A DNA stretch of 64,000 nucleotides from Sphaerisporangium corydalis (lineage in GTDB: Bacteria; Actinomycetota; Actinomycetes; Streptosporangiales; Streptosporangiaceae), in NCBI RefSeq assembly GCF_025506355.1, contig NZ_JANZYP010000020.1:1-64000 (forward strand), read 5' to 3'. Numbering within the stretch: position 1 is the stretch's first letter; the number at the start of each line of letters is the position of its first letter. This document shows, in pieces, positions 8,232 through 17,300 of the stretch. Position numbers and translations under genes: made by a program. The notes beneath the pieces were generated by a model, which made no database searches, was not told the DNA's origin, and worked only from the letters and a program-made list of their open reading frames with translations.

Positions 8232-8250
8232 CGACGCCTGCGGGGCGTCG
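8232..8250 (+). terminator. Hairpin after the fab remnant
   Basis: CGACGCC and GGCGTCG form a 7-bp stem with loop TGCGG. It lies 12 bp past the remnant's stop codon, where a terminator for the fabD-acpP transcript is expected. Confidence 0.55.
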
Positions 8251-8332
8251 ACTCCGGGCCGCCGGCATCCATGATTTGTTAAAGTCCGGTCCTGTACTCG
8301 AATTCGCGAGAGAACGGGAAACCGGGGGTCAC

Positions 8333-9049
8333 GTGCCGCTGACGTGGGCAGGGCGGGGCAGGTGGCGAACCGCGCTGGGCGGCGCCGTCCGCCTGGTCGT
8401 CTCGGCCGGTGTCGGCGCGGCGACCGGCCTGGTCGTCCACGGCGTCACCCTGGTGAGCGGCAGGAGCCTGTTCCTGGTCACCGGCGGCATCGCCGGGATC
8501 GTCACGGCGGCCGTGATGCGCGTGTACCGCCGCAGCGGGCGCCTCACCGAGGTCAAGGTCATCGTCCCCCAGGTCAGCGAGCTCACCTTCCTGGTCAACA
8601 ACGACAGCAGGCAGGCGGCCTGGCAGTTCTTCGTGGACACGGTCACCCGGATCTCCACCCAGCCACTCCAGGACGACGAGGGCATCGTCCGCGAGGCCAT
8701 GAACTCGCTGTACGCCCTGTTCCAGAGCACCCGCGAGACCCTGAAAGCGAGCCGTCCCTCGCCGCGCGTCCCCGGCGGGCAGAGCGTCGAGCACCTCGCC
8801 GTGCACATGCTCAACGCCGAGCTGCGGCCGTTCCTCGGGCGCTGGCACCCCCGGCTGCGGAGCTTCGAGCAGGAGCACCCGGGCGAGGGGGAGGCGAGCT
8901 GGCCGGACAACGCGGAGTGCCGGGCCGAGCTGCGCCGGCTCCAGGGGAACATGTACGAGTACGCGGTCGGTTTCGCCCGGCTGGCCGGGGTATCCGACGC
9001 GCGGGCGATGATCCTCGCCGAGCCGCGCACCCCCGCCGAAGGTTCCTGA
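8333..9049 (+). CDS. Hypothetical membrane protein with two N-terminal helices
   Basis: I do not recognise a family. Residues of about 18-37 (AVRLVVSAGVGAATGLVVHG) and 40-60 (LFLVTGGIAGIVTAAVMRVY) look like two membrane helices separated by a short turn. A soluble, charged, mostly helical domain of about 175 residues follows, rich in Arg, Glu and Leu, with PQVSELTFLVNNDSRQAAWQF and several WHPRL/RRLQGNMYEY segments. The layout suggests a membrane-anchored protein with a cytoplasmic helical domain. The GTG start precedes the first helix, and the G-rich CCGGGGGTCAC upstream may serve as the binding site. It stands alone in its orientation between the fab remnant and the PHP gene. Confidence 0.65.
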   Translation: MPLTWAGRGRWRTALGGAVRLVVSAGVGAATGLVVHGVTLVSGRSLFLVTGGIAGIVTAAVMRVYRRSGRLTEVKVIVPQVSELTFLVNNDSRQAAWQFFVDTVTRISTQPLQDDEGIVREAMNSLYALFQSTRETLKASRPSPRVPGGQSVEHLAVHMLNAELRPFLGRWHPRLRSFEQEHPGEGEASWPDNAECRAELRRLQGNMYEYAVGFARLAGVSDARAMILAEPRTPAEGS

Positions 9050-9244
9050 GGAACTGTCCGGCCACCGCCGGGTGAACGCGAGATGGCGGCCGTCGTAAAC
9101 TCTGAGGAGTCGTGCGAACGCGCGACGTGACCGGCGGGCCCGTGACCAGCATCCTCGGTACATGAAGACCGAAAGCCACTCGACCCCCCGCCGATCCGGC
9201 GTGTTCACATCCGGTTCAACCGCCCTTGCCATGGTGCCTAGGTA

Positions 9245-9266
9245 GCCGGAGCAAGATCTCTCCGGC
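9245..9266 (+). promoter_or_regulatory. Short perfect hairpin in the leader of the PHP gene
   Basis: GCCGGAG (9245-9251) pairs with CTCCGGC (9260-9266) around an 8-nt loop. It ends 18 bp before the chosen start. It may act in translation control or stabilise the leader; no known riboswitch fold is recognised. Confidence 0.4.
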
Positions 9267-9284
9267 GGGATGGAAAGGCAGGAC

Positions 9285-11024
9285 ATGGGCCACGGGCACG
9301 ATCACCCTCACGATCACTCTCATGCGCACCCTCACGACCATTCTCACGGCGACGGGCACGCCCTCGACCAGGGCGAGATGGCCCCGGTCGTGGACCTGTC
9401 GGTCCCCGACTCCGAGCTGTCCCCCGGGCAGCTCTCCCGGCGCCAGATGTTCCGGCGCGCCGGGATCCTGGGTGCGGGCCTGACCGCCGCCGGCGTCCTC
9501 AGCACGCCCGGCACCGCAGCCGCCGCCACCCCTGAGCGCGTCAGGACCGGCGCCGAGCCGCGCGACGGCTACCTGTGGCTGGCCGGCGACCACCACATCC
9601 ACACCCAGTACAGCAGCGACGGCTTCTACAAGGTGAGCGACCACGTCAGGCACGCCAACGCGTACGGCCTGGACTGGATGGTCATCACCGACCACGGCAG
9701 CGTCGCGCACGCCAAGATCGGTGTGGACAAGGTCAACCCCGACATCGTCGCCGCGCGAAAGATCGTCAAGGACACCCTGGTCTTCCAGGGCCTGGAGTGG
9801 AACATCCCGGCCGCCGAGCACGGCACGGTGTTCGTGGCCCCCGGCCGCAACGAGCTGTCCACGCTCAAGGACTTCGAGAACTCCTTCGACGGGTCGGTCA
9901 AGAACGCCACGGCCAGCACCCCGCAGAACGAGGCCCTCGCCATCGCCGGGCTCAACTTCCTCGCCGACGCCGTGAAGCGGCGGCGCGTCGAGGACGCGCT
10001 GTTCCTCGCCAACCATCCCGCGCGCAAGGGCCTCGACTCCCCGCACGAGATCCGCGGCTGGCGCGACGCCCAACCGGGCATCGCGGTCGGCATGGAGGGC
10101 GCGCCCGGCCACCAGGCGGCGGGCATCCCCAAGCCGAACGGCGGCGGCTCCGGGCGCGGCTTCTACGACAACAGCCCGAGCGCCGACTCCTGGCCGTCCT
10201 ACCCGGCCGAGAGCTACAAGACCTTCGGCGGGTTCGACTGGATGACCTCCACCGTCGGCGGACTGTGGGACAGCCTGCTCGCCGAGGGCAAGAGCTGGTG
10301 GATCACCGCCAACTCCGACTCGCACGCGGTGTACGGCGACGCCAGCGACCGGGGCCCCGGCAGCGACTTCGACGCCAACGGCAAGTACAACGACCCCGTG
10401 TACAAGGGTGTCCCGAACCTCGCGAACGGCGACTTCTGGCCTGGTTTCTACAGCCGGACGCACGTCGGCGCGAAGGACTTCTCCTACACGGCCGTCATGG
10501 ACGGCATCCGCCAGGGCCGCGTCTGGGTGGACCACGGCGGGCTCATCAGCGGCCTGGTCGTGCGGGCCCGGCAGTCCGGCACCGGGCAGCGCGGGGTCGC
10601 GCTCGGCGACACGCTCCACGTCCGCAAGGGCGCGAAGGTCGAGGTCGCGATCGAGATCACGCTGGCGAACGTGCCGAACTGGGCGCAGTTCATCCCGACG
10701 CTCGCCCGCGTGGACGTCATCCAGGGCGACGTCACCGGCCCGGCCGGCGACAAGGACGTCTTCACCACCCCGTCCACCAAGGTCGTCACCTCCTTCGAGG
10801 TCGGCAAGAACACCGGCACGGTGACGTTCACCTACAAGGCCGGCGCCATCGACCGGCCGATCTACGTCCGCCTGCGCGGCACCGACGGCAACCGCGGTGC
10901 CGCCGGGCTGCTCGGCGCGGCCGTCGACCCGTCGGGACCGCAGATCGACGTCTTCGGGGACGCCGACCCGTGGAAGGACCTCTGGTTCTACAGCAACCCC
11001 ATCTGGATCGTGCCGCGCGGATGA
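9285..11024 (+). CDS. Tat-exported PHP-domain metallohydrolase (CehA/McbA-like) with His-rich N-terminus
   Basis: This is a secreted metal-dependent hydrolase of the PHP superfamily; CehA/McbA relatives hydrolyse phosphoesters or carbamates. The first 25 residues are an exceptional His/Asp run (MGHGHDHPHDHSHAHPHDHS...), a likely metal-binding tail that stays on the cytoplasmic side. A twin-arginine signal follows (SRRQMFRRAGILGAG, then an Ala-rich cut). PHP metal motifs are DHHIHTQYSSDG near residue 105, VITDHGS, and WITANSDSHAV. The C-terminal part is beta-rich. I chose the second ATG because AAGGCAGG precedes it; an ATG five codons earlier is possible. The next gene overlaps its stop by 4 bp. 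The substrate is unknown. Confidence 0.8.
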   Translation: MGHGHDHPHDHSHAHPHDHSHGDGHALDQGEMAPVVDLSVPDSELSPGQLSRRQMFRRAGILGAGLTAAGVLSTPGTAAAATPERVRTGAEPRDGYLWLAGDHHIHTQYSSDGFYKVSDHVRHANAYGLDWMVITDHGSVAHAKIGVDKVNPDIVAARKIVKDTLVFQGLEWNIPAAEHGTVFVAPGRNELSTLKDFENSFDGSVKNATASTPQNEALAIAGLNFLADAVKRRRVEDALFLANHPARKGLDSPHEIRGWRDAQPGIAVGMEGAPGHQAAGIPKPNGGGSGRGFYDNSPSADSWPSYPAESYKTFGGFDWMTSTVGGLWDSLLAEGKSWWITANSDSHAVYGDASDRGPGSDFDANGKYNDPVYKGVPNLANGDFWPGFYSRTHVGAKDFSYTAVMDGIRQGRVWVDHGGLISGLVVRARQSGTGQRGVALGDTLHVRKGAKVEVAIEITLANVPNWAQFIPTLARVDVIQGDVTGPAGDKDVFTTPSTKVVTSFEVGKNTGTVTFTYKAGAIDRPIYVRLRGTDGNRGAAGLLGAAVDPSGPQIDVFGDADPWKDLWFYSNPIWIVPRG

Positions 11025-11638
11025 TCCTCGGCCTGGACGCGGGCTCGCGGACGGTCGCGGAGGCCGAGCACCTTCTCCACATCACGGTGAAGGTGCTCGG
11101 CCTCCCGGCCGGCACCGTCGGCTGCACGCATTTCGTACGGACCTCCGCGGGTCCGCCGCACGTCGCGTGCTCCCTCACGACCGGGGGCCACCCCGTCGAC
11201 CTGACGGCTCTCCCCGCCCGGCTGGGTCCGGAGCTGGCCGCCGCGCACCCCGTCCCGGTGGGCGCGGCGCTCAGTGGGGAGACCGGGCCGGCCGGTGCGC
11301 GCCGGGCCGGGCCGCACGGCCTCGCCGAGGGGGCCGCGCTCGCGGCGGCCGAGCACGCGGCCAGGACCGGCGGGCGCCTGGTCGTCTTCCCCGGTCACGC
11401 CCACCTCACCGGCACGCTCAGCGTCACCGAGGTGCTGGCCCGGTCCGCGATCGACCACGTCGTTGTGCTGGCCGTGCCGGACGGGCCGTCGCCGGACGCG
11501 CTCGTCGTGACCAACGACCACGTGCGGCCGCAGTGGCGCGACGGGCGGGTGGCCCTGCTCACCATGCCCGCCTCGGGCGACCGCCTCATGCCCGCCGAGG
11601 TCCCGAACCCGACCCCCTGCTGCGCCGACCACGCCTGA
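11021..11638 (+). CDS. Hypothetical protein coupled to the PHP metallohydrolase
   Basis: I do not recognise this 205-residue protein. Its ATG overlaps the upstream TGA as ATGA, so translation is coupled and a shared job with the exported metallohydrolase is likely. There is no signal peptide and no membrane helix. The central part is alpha/beta-like, with GGRLVVFPGHAHLTGTLSVTEV and IDHVVVLAVPDGPSPDALVV. It ends with PNPTPCCADHA, whose paired cysteines and histidine at the extreme C-terminus could bind a metal. A cytosolic metal chaperone or maturation factor is conceivable, but that is a guess from position and composition. Confidence 0.6.
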   Translation: MILGLDAGSRTVAEAEHLLHITVKVLGLPAGTVGCTHFVRTSAGPPHVACSLTTGGHPVDLTALPARLGPELAAAHPVPVGAALSGETGPAGARRAGPHGLAEGAALAAAEHAARTGGRLVVFPGHAHLTGTLSVTEVLARSAIDHVVVLAVPDGPSPDALVVTNDHVRPQWRDGRVALLTMPASGDRLMPAEVPNPTPCCADHA

Positions 11639-11684
11639 CCGCCCGCGCCTCCTGGTTCCGGTGGTTCCGGCGGGGCGGGGGTCG

Positions 11685-12428
11685 TCATCGGGCGAAACCG
11701 ATGGCGAAGGCGCGTTTCAGGTACTCCCAGACCTCGGTGGTGAGCAGGCCGCGCGTCGCGGCCTCCGGGCCCTTGGCGTCGATCTTCGCGTACATCGCCG
11801 ACAGGACCGCCGTGTCACCGCCGATCATCCGGTCGACGGCGTCGCTCCAGGCCCTCGCCAGCGCCTGCACATCGGGGTCGGCCGGGTCGGCGCCCTGGCG
11901 CATCCGCTCCCCGACCTGACCCGCGATCTCGCCGAGCTCCTGGAACCACGCCGCGAACCCCTGGTCGCCGCCCTCCTGGTGACGATGCTTCAGCCGCGCG
12001 AGCTGCTCGGGGGTGAAGTGGGTCGCCTTCATGGTCTCCTCCATCGTCTCGATGAGCCGGTCGATGGACGGCTGCCGCCCGCCCTCCTCCAGAGCGCGCA
12101 GGAGGGCGTCGAGCCGCCGCCGTGACCGGCGGTGGGTGGCGACGGCCTGGTCCACGTGCGCGATGTGCGCGCGCAGCACCGTCTCCAGCCGGGCCATGTC
12201 GCCGTCCAGCGAGCCCGCGATGCCGGCCAGCGGCATCCCGAGATGGCGAAGGGCCACGACGCGGTACAGCCGCGTGACGTCCTCCGCCGTGTAGAGGCGG
12301 TGTCCGGCTGCCGAACGCCCGGCCGGCCGTACCAGCCCGATCTCGTCGAAGTAGTGCAGTGCCCGCACGGTGAGGCCCGTCGCGGTGGCCAGTTCCCCGA
12401 CCCGCCAGCGCCGTTCGTCCACACGCAC
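11685..12428 (-). CDS. MerR-family regulator with TipAS antibiotic-recognition domain
   Basis: This is a TipAL-like transcription activator. Residues of about 6-75 are the MerR winged helix (RVGELATATGLTVRALHYFDEIGLV, GHRLYTAEDVTRLYRVVAL). A coiled dimerisation helix comes next, then the TipAS domain (FTPEQLARLKHRH...FAAWFQELGEIAGQVGE...LARAWSDAVDRMIGGD). TipAS domains bind thiopeptides and other cyclic ligands, and activate a resistance promoter. The GTG start was chosen because AGGGA lies 8 nt upstream; a GTG two codons later is possible. No obvious target gene is adjacent, so it may act elsewhere or on its own promoter. Confidence 0.88.
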   Translation of the reverse strand: MRVDERRWRVGELATATGLTVRALHYFDEIGLVRPAGRSAAGHRLYTAEDVTRLYRVVALRHLGMPLAGIAGSLDGDMARLETVLRAHIAHVDQAVATHRRSRRRLDALLRALEEGGRQPSIDRLIETMEETMKATHFTPEQLARLKHRHQEGGDQGFAAWFQELGEIAGQVGERMRQGADPADPDVQALARAWSDAVDRMIGGDTAVLSAMYAKIDAKGPEAATRGLLTTEVWEYLKRAFAIGFAR

Positions 12429-12613
12429 GACGCTAATCCCTGACGCCACGTGAGGCACAAGCCCCGAAAGCCCTCTCCAGACCGGCCCCGAGACCGCAGG
12501 GCAGGGATACCGGCGAGCGTGAGGGCCGTTCGGCGAAGGTTTTCGGATGAACGGCGTTCAGATGGCATAGGTACGGCTGTTGGGGAAGGGTGCTCTGGGA
12601 ATGAGGTGATCAC

Positions 12614-13018
12614 TTGCCTTCCCGTGAGCATCCCGAGCAGGATCCGCCGCGTCTGCGGGTCACCGTCGAGACCTCCCCCGCCGCCGTGGTCGTCGGCCTT
12701 CGCGGGGAGCTGGACATGGCCACCACACCCCGGCTGGCGGGTGAGCTGGGGGTGGTCTACGAGCTGGACCACCCGCCCCGGCTGATCTTCGACCTGTCGG
12801 AGCTGGAGTTCTGCGACTCCTCCGGGCTGGGCGCGCTGGTGCGCGCGTACAAACAGGTGCGTCAGGCGGACGGGCTGCTGGCGTTGGCTGGGGTGCACGG
12901 CATGTGCGAACGGGTGCTGCTCAGGACGGGGCTGGTGCGCATCTTCACCTGCTACCCGACGGTGGCCGACGCGATCGCCGGCCTGCCCCCGCCGCCCGCC
13001 CCGCCGGAGGCGACCTGA
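12614..13018 (+). CDS. STAS-domain anti-sigma factor antagonist
   Basis: This is a RsbV/SpoIIAA-type partner-switching protein. In its unphosphorylated state it captures an RsbW-like kinase and so frees a sigma factor. The fold is visible in LRVTVETSPAAVVVGLRGELDMAT, then LIFDLSELEFCDSSGLGAL, where the serine after CD is the usual phosphorylation site, and the final helix. The length of 134 residues is normal, with a short proline tail. A TTG start is supported by GAGGTGATCAC just upstream, and no ATG or GTG fits the frame. No kinase gene is adjacent; a candidate RsbW-like ATPase lies at 61.1-61.6 kb, with no direct evidence that they pair. Confidence 0.88.
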   Translation: MPSREHPEQDPPRLRVTVETSPAAVVVGLRGELDMATTPRLAGELGVVYELDHPPRLIFDLSELEFCDSSGLGALVRAYKQVRQADGLLALAGVHGMCERVLLRTGLVRIFTCYPTVADAIAGLPPPPAPPEAT

Positions 13019-13366
13019 CGCCCGTCCCGCCGGGATGGTGCCCTCTACGGCTCGACCGGGACCAGCCGTGGACGCCCGCCGGCCGTCCCGCCGGGATGGT
13101 GCGCTCCAATTCTTGGAAATTTGATCATTTGCTGGATTCATCCTCGACGGCAAACCGGCAGCGGCTACTTTCGTCGTGATCAAAAATGCCGGGGCGCGGG
13201 GATTAAAACCTGAGGCATGGTCACCTTGCCGGGAGGCCGGCGACCGGCTTCCCGGGGGCCTCCGCAGGTCCACGGTCACGCACCCCGGCTCGTTCCGAAT
13301 CCGGATCCGTTCGAGGGGAAACGGGGGACGCACGCAGACGTCCCCCGTGGGCAAGGAGCACGAGCG
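13019..13366 (+). other. 348-bp intergenic region with direct repeat and AT-rich patch
   Basis: CCGTCCCGCCGGGATGGTGC occurs twice, at 13022-13041 and 13083-13102, just past the STAS gene stop. An AT-rich stretch at about 13107-13135 probably holds the promoter of the downstream secreted protein. GGGGGACG (13323-13330) and CGTCCCCC (13339-13346) form an 8-bp hairpin immediately before the ribosome binding site AAGGAG. I see no gene here. Confidence 0.6.
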
Positions 13367-14317
13367 TTGAAGATCAGCATCGGTCAGGAAGCACGATCCA
13401 AGCGGGGCGTACGGACGGCCGCGATCATGGCGGCCGCACTGGCACTCGCGGTGACCGGCCCCGCGGCCCAGGCGGACGCCTCGGCCACCACTCACGCCGA
13501 AGCGGCCGAGGTGTGGCGTCCCGCACCCGGCACCACCTGGCAGTGGCAGATCACCGAGCAGGTGCGGGCCCCGTTCCAGAACGTCGCCATGTACGACATC
13601 GACCTGCAGGACGCCGTACCGTCGGCGCGTACCAAGACCATCCCCGGCTTCGGGAGCGTCACCTGGCCCGCCGGTGACAACGCCGGCATCGTCGACCGCC
13701 TGCACGCGGCCGGGAAGATCGCGATCTGCTATCTCGACACCGGCGCCTACGAGGGCTACCGCCCCGACGCGAGCCTCTTCCCGCGCTCGGTCATCGGCAA
13801 CAACAGCGGCTGGGAGGACGAGAACTGGCTGGACATCCGGCCCGCCTCGCTGAGCTCGTTCGCGCCGATCATGTGGTCGCGGCTCGACCTGGCCAAGGAG
13901 ATCGGCTGCGACGGCGTCGAGCCCGACCAGAACAACCCGCTGGGCAACAACCCCGGCTTCCCGATCACGAAGGCCAACGAGAAGGCGTGGTACCTGGAGG
14001 TCGCCCGCCAGGCGCACGACCGGGGGCTGTCGGTCGGGATGAAGAACGGCGTCGAGGTCGTCGACGCCGACACCGTGGCCGCGTTCGACTGGGCCCTGAA
14101 CGAGGAGTGCTACTACTACGAGGAGTGCGACACCACCACACCGTTCATCGCCGCGGGCAAGGCGGTCTTCCAGACCGAGTACGTCGACGACTGGAGGGAC
14201 GACGGCCTGAACACCCCGGCCAAGGTCGCCGCCGAGGTCTGCCCGTCGGCGCGCGCCGACCACTTTTCGACCCTGGTGAAGAACGAGGTGCCGGACACCC
14301 TGTTCCTCCCCTGCTGA
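13367..14317 (+). CDS. Secreted GH114-like endo-alpha-1,4-polygalactosaminidase
   Basis: This is a TIM-barrel glycosidase of the GH114 type. Characterised relatives cut galactosaminogalactan or polygalactosamine, polymers of fungal walls and biofilms. A TTG start lies 8 nt after AAGGAG. The first 43 residues form a signal peptide (RSKRGVRTAAIMAAALALAV...PAAQADA). Family signs are WQWQITEQV near the start, the strand MYDIDLQDA, ICYLDTGAYEGYRPDAS, WLDIR, and the acidic catalytic region CDGVEPDQNN. NEECYYYEEC is the typical late motif. At 316 residues it is complete. It is transcribed alone and ends at a strong hairpin. Confidence 0.87.
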   Translation: MKISIGQEARSKRGVRTAAIMAAALALAVTGPAAQADASATTHAEAAEVWRPAPGTTWQWQITEQVRAPFQNVAMYDIDLQDAVPSARTKTIPGFGSVTWPAGDNAGIVDRLHAAGKIAICYLDTGAYEGYRPDASLFPRSVIGNNSGWEDENWLDIRPASLSSFAPIMWSRLDLAKEIGCDGVEPDQNNPLGNNPGFPITKANEKAWYLEVARQAHDRGLSVGMKNGVEVVDADTVAAFDWALNEECYYYEECDTTTPFIAAGKAVFQTEYVDDWRDDGLNTPAKVAAEVCPSARADHFSTLVKNEVPDTLFLPC

Positions 14318-14328
14318 CCTGAACGCCG

Positions 14329-14358
14329 GTGGGCGTCCTCGGCACGGAGGACGCCCAC
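14329..14358. terminator. Strong bidirectional hairpin terminator
   Basis: GTGGGCGTCCTC and GAGGACGCCCAC form a perfect 12-bp stem with a 6-nt loop. It lies 11 bp past the glycosidase stop and 4 bp past the stop of the convergent nSTAND gene. Confidence 0.85.
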
Positions 14359-14362
14359 GACC

Positions 14363-17300
14363 CTATGACCTTCGCGGTCCCCCGCACGGCGGCCGATAGG
14401 GCGTGTCCGGTACGTAGCGGGCCCACTGTTCGGGCGTGATGACGTCACCGATGCTCGCGCAGAGCCGGTCCGGCGTGGTCCGCGGCCGGGTCGTCCACAC
14501 GTCCAGCGTGTCGCTCGTCGTCGCGAGGAGCGCTCCGTTGGAGCTGTAGGACAGGTCCTGCGGGGAGAGGGTCAGCGCGTAGGCGAAGGCCGCCTGGAAG
14601 ATGGGGACGCGCGGGTCGCTGACGTCCCACAGCTCGATGTGACCGGGCATGCTCGACGGGAAACCGTTGACGTCCCCCGAACTGGACCACGCGAGCGTGC
14701 GGCCGTCGGGACTGAAGGTGACACCGCCGCCGGACCCCACCGTCCGCACCGTGACCGGTTCCTCCTCGAGACGGCCGGCGCCGACCCGCCACAGGCGGGT
14801 GGTGTCCTCGCTGTCGGTGACGGCGAGCAGGCGCCCGTCGGGACGGAAGGCCGGCTTGGAGACGACCGACCCGGCGGTGAGCCGCCGGGACGGCAGCGTG
14901 ACCGGGTGCCCGGGATCGGACACGTCCCACAGCGGCAACATGTCCGCGCCACCGGCGGCCAGCAGGCGGCTGTCCGGGGAGAACGCCAGGTTGAAGGCCT
15001 GGCCGATCAGGTTGACGAGCCGCCTCGGGTGGGCGGGGTCCCTGACGTCGTACAACTTCACCGAATCAGGGGCGTGCGCCTGACCGTCGCCGAGGCCGTC
15101 CGCCACGGCCAGCGTCCGGCCGTCGGGACTGTAGGCCAGGGCCCGCGCCGCGATGTCCAGATCGCGGATGGTCGCCACCGGGGGCGCGCCGGGCCGTACC
15201 GTGCTCCGCAACCGGACGACGAAACGGTCGCCGGGGTCCATCTCGCTGGTGGCCAGGACGAGACCGTCGGGGCTGAACGCGGCGCCGGAGATGGCAGGGT
15301 GGCCGCTTCCGGGCAGGTTCGCCACCTTGCCCGGCGCCGTCGGACCGCCGAAGTCCCACAGCGCCCCGTCGGTCGAGCCCTCCGTCACCAGCATCCGCCG
15401 AGGCCCTGGACTGAACGCGGTGGTCACCGAGAAACCCGCGGGCGCCGAGCCCAGGCTGGCCAGCGCGCCGACCCGGTACGGGTTGCCGACGTCCCACTCG
15501 CGCACGCCCCTGTCGGTGGCGTGCCGCAGCAGGTGTCCCGCCGGGGCGTACACCGCGGGGCCGTCGCCGGGGGCGGGCAGGTCGTTGACGCGGACGATCA
15601 CGTTGGAGCGAGGGGGGTCGGCGGTCTGCCACAACTGCAGGTCGGTACCGCACACCGTGGCCAGGTCATGCCCGTCCGGGCTGAACGCGACCGAGACGAG
15701 CCGGTCGCCGCACGCCCCCGTCCCCCTCCGCAGGTCGTCCGCCGCCGCGAGCCTCGGGTGCGCGAGATCCCGGACGTCCCACCAGCGCAGCCCGCTGGTG
15801 TCGCCGTCACCCGGGCCCGCCAGCACGCGGCCGTCGGGGCTGAACGCGAGCCGATGCAGCGGCTCGCGTGCCGGTTCCTCGCTGGTACGGCCGCCGTCGA
15901 CGGTCGCCGAGGGGGAGGTCCGGCCTGGTTCGGCCAGGTTCCAGAGCCGCACCTTGCCGTCCGTGCCGGAGCCGGCGAGGACGCGGCCGGACGGCGCGAA
16001 GGCGAGCGAGCCGACCTGCCCGCCACGCCCGGTCAACCTGGGCAGGGAGCGCACCGTCCCCGAAGGGGGGACCTCCCACAGGCCGACGCCGCCACCGCCG
16101 GTGCCGAGGGCGAGCAGCCGCCCGTCGGGGCTGAACGCCAGCGAGGCGGCCACGAGCGGGCCCGCGCCAGGAAGGGCCCGTTCCCGGGGGCGCGCCGGAT
16201 CGCCCACATCCCACACATGAACCACCGCCGCACCCTGCCCGTCCCCCGCACCCTGCCCGCTTCCCGCGCCCCGCCCGTCCGCCGCACCCTGCCCGCTTCC
16301 CGCACCCTGCCCGCTTCCGGCGACCCCTGCCGCCGTCCCGCCGCGCCCGTCTTCTGCCGCCGTCGCGCCTTGCCCTTGTTCCGACGCCGACGCGCCTTGC
16401 CCACCCCCTGCCGTCCCTGACGCCGTCCCGCTTCCTGGGGCCGTACCGGCGAGGGTTCGTCCGTCCGGGCTCAGTGCGACCGCGCCCGCCCCGGGCATGG
16501 CGATGCGTCCCTTCTCCCGGCCGTCGGCGCTCCACAGGACGAACGCCGATCCGGTGGACAGCGCCAGCGTCCTCCCGTCACGGCTCTGCGCGATGTCGAT
16601 CACCCGGTCCTGCCCGTCGAACACCCCGGGGGTCTCCTGCGCGGCGAACAGCGAGGCGCCGTTGGCCTGGGGATCCATGCGGTAGGCGACCATGTTGAGC
16701 TGCTTGGCCAGGCCCGGCTGGCCACCCCGTACGGCGGCGGCCTCCTCCGCGACCAATCTCGCCACGGCACTGTTGCGCTGCGCCGTCGCCTGCCGCTGGA
16801 AGGTGTTCGCCGCCACGGCCGCCACCGACGCGGTGACGGCCAGCACGACCAGCGCGGCCACGGCCGCCCGCGCCAGCCGCCCGCGCCGCGCCGCCGCCTT
16901 CCCGGCCTGTTCGGCCGCCCGCGTGGAGGCCGTGAGGAATTCGAGCTCCAGCGGGGTGAGGTCCTGCGGCCGGGCCAGCAGCCTCTCCGCGGCGACCAGC
17001 CGCGTCCCCCGGTACAGGGCGCCGGGATCGGACCCGAGCTCCCGCCAGGCAGCGGCCGCCTCGGTGAGCCGGCGCTGCACGTGCAACAGCTCGCGCTCCT
17101 CCTCGATCCACACGCGGAACCTCGGCCAGGAGGCGATGAGCGCCTCGTGCGCGATCTCCACGGTGTCCTGGGCGAGCGTCAGCAGCCGGGCGCGGGCCAG
17201 GTGGTCCAGCACCAGGGCGGTATCGGGCGAGCCGTGCGGGTCCAGCTCGGCGCGGGCGGCGGGACGCCGGGTGTCCTGCGCCCGGTCACCGGGGCTGACC

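Noticed and set aside
9575-11638. 687-codon open frame overlapping the PHP gene
   Set aside because: Its first two thirds are Arg/Pro-rich shadow of the PHP gene. Only the last 205 codons, starting at 11021, look like a real protein.
12459-12613. SigB-type promoter before the STAS gene
   Set aside because: A GTTTTC and a GGTAC are present but about 26 bp apart, too far for the known spacing.
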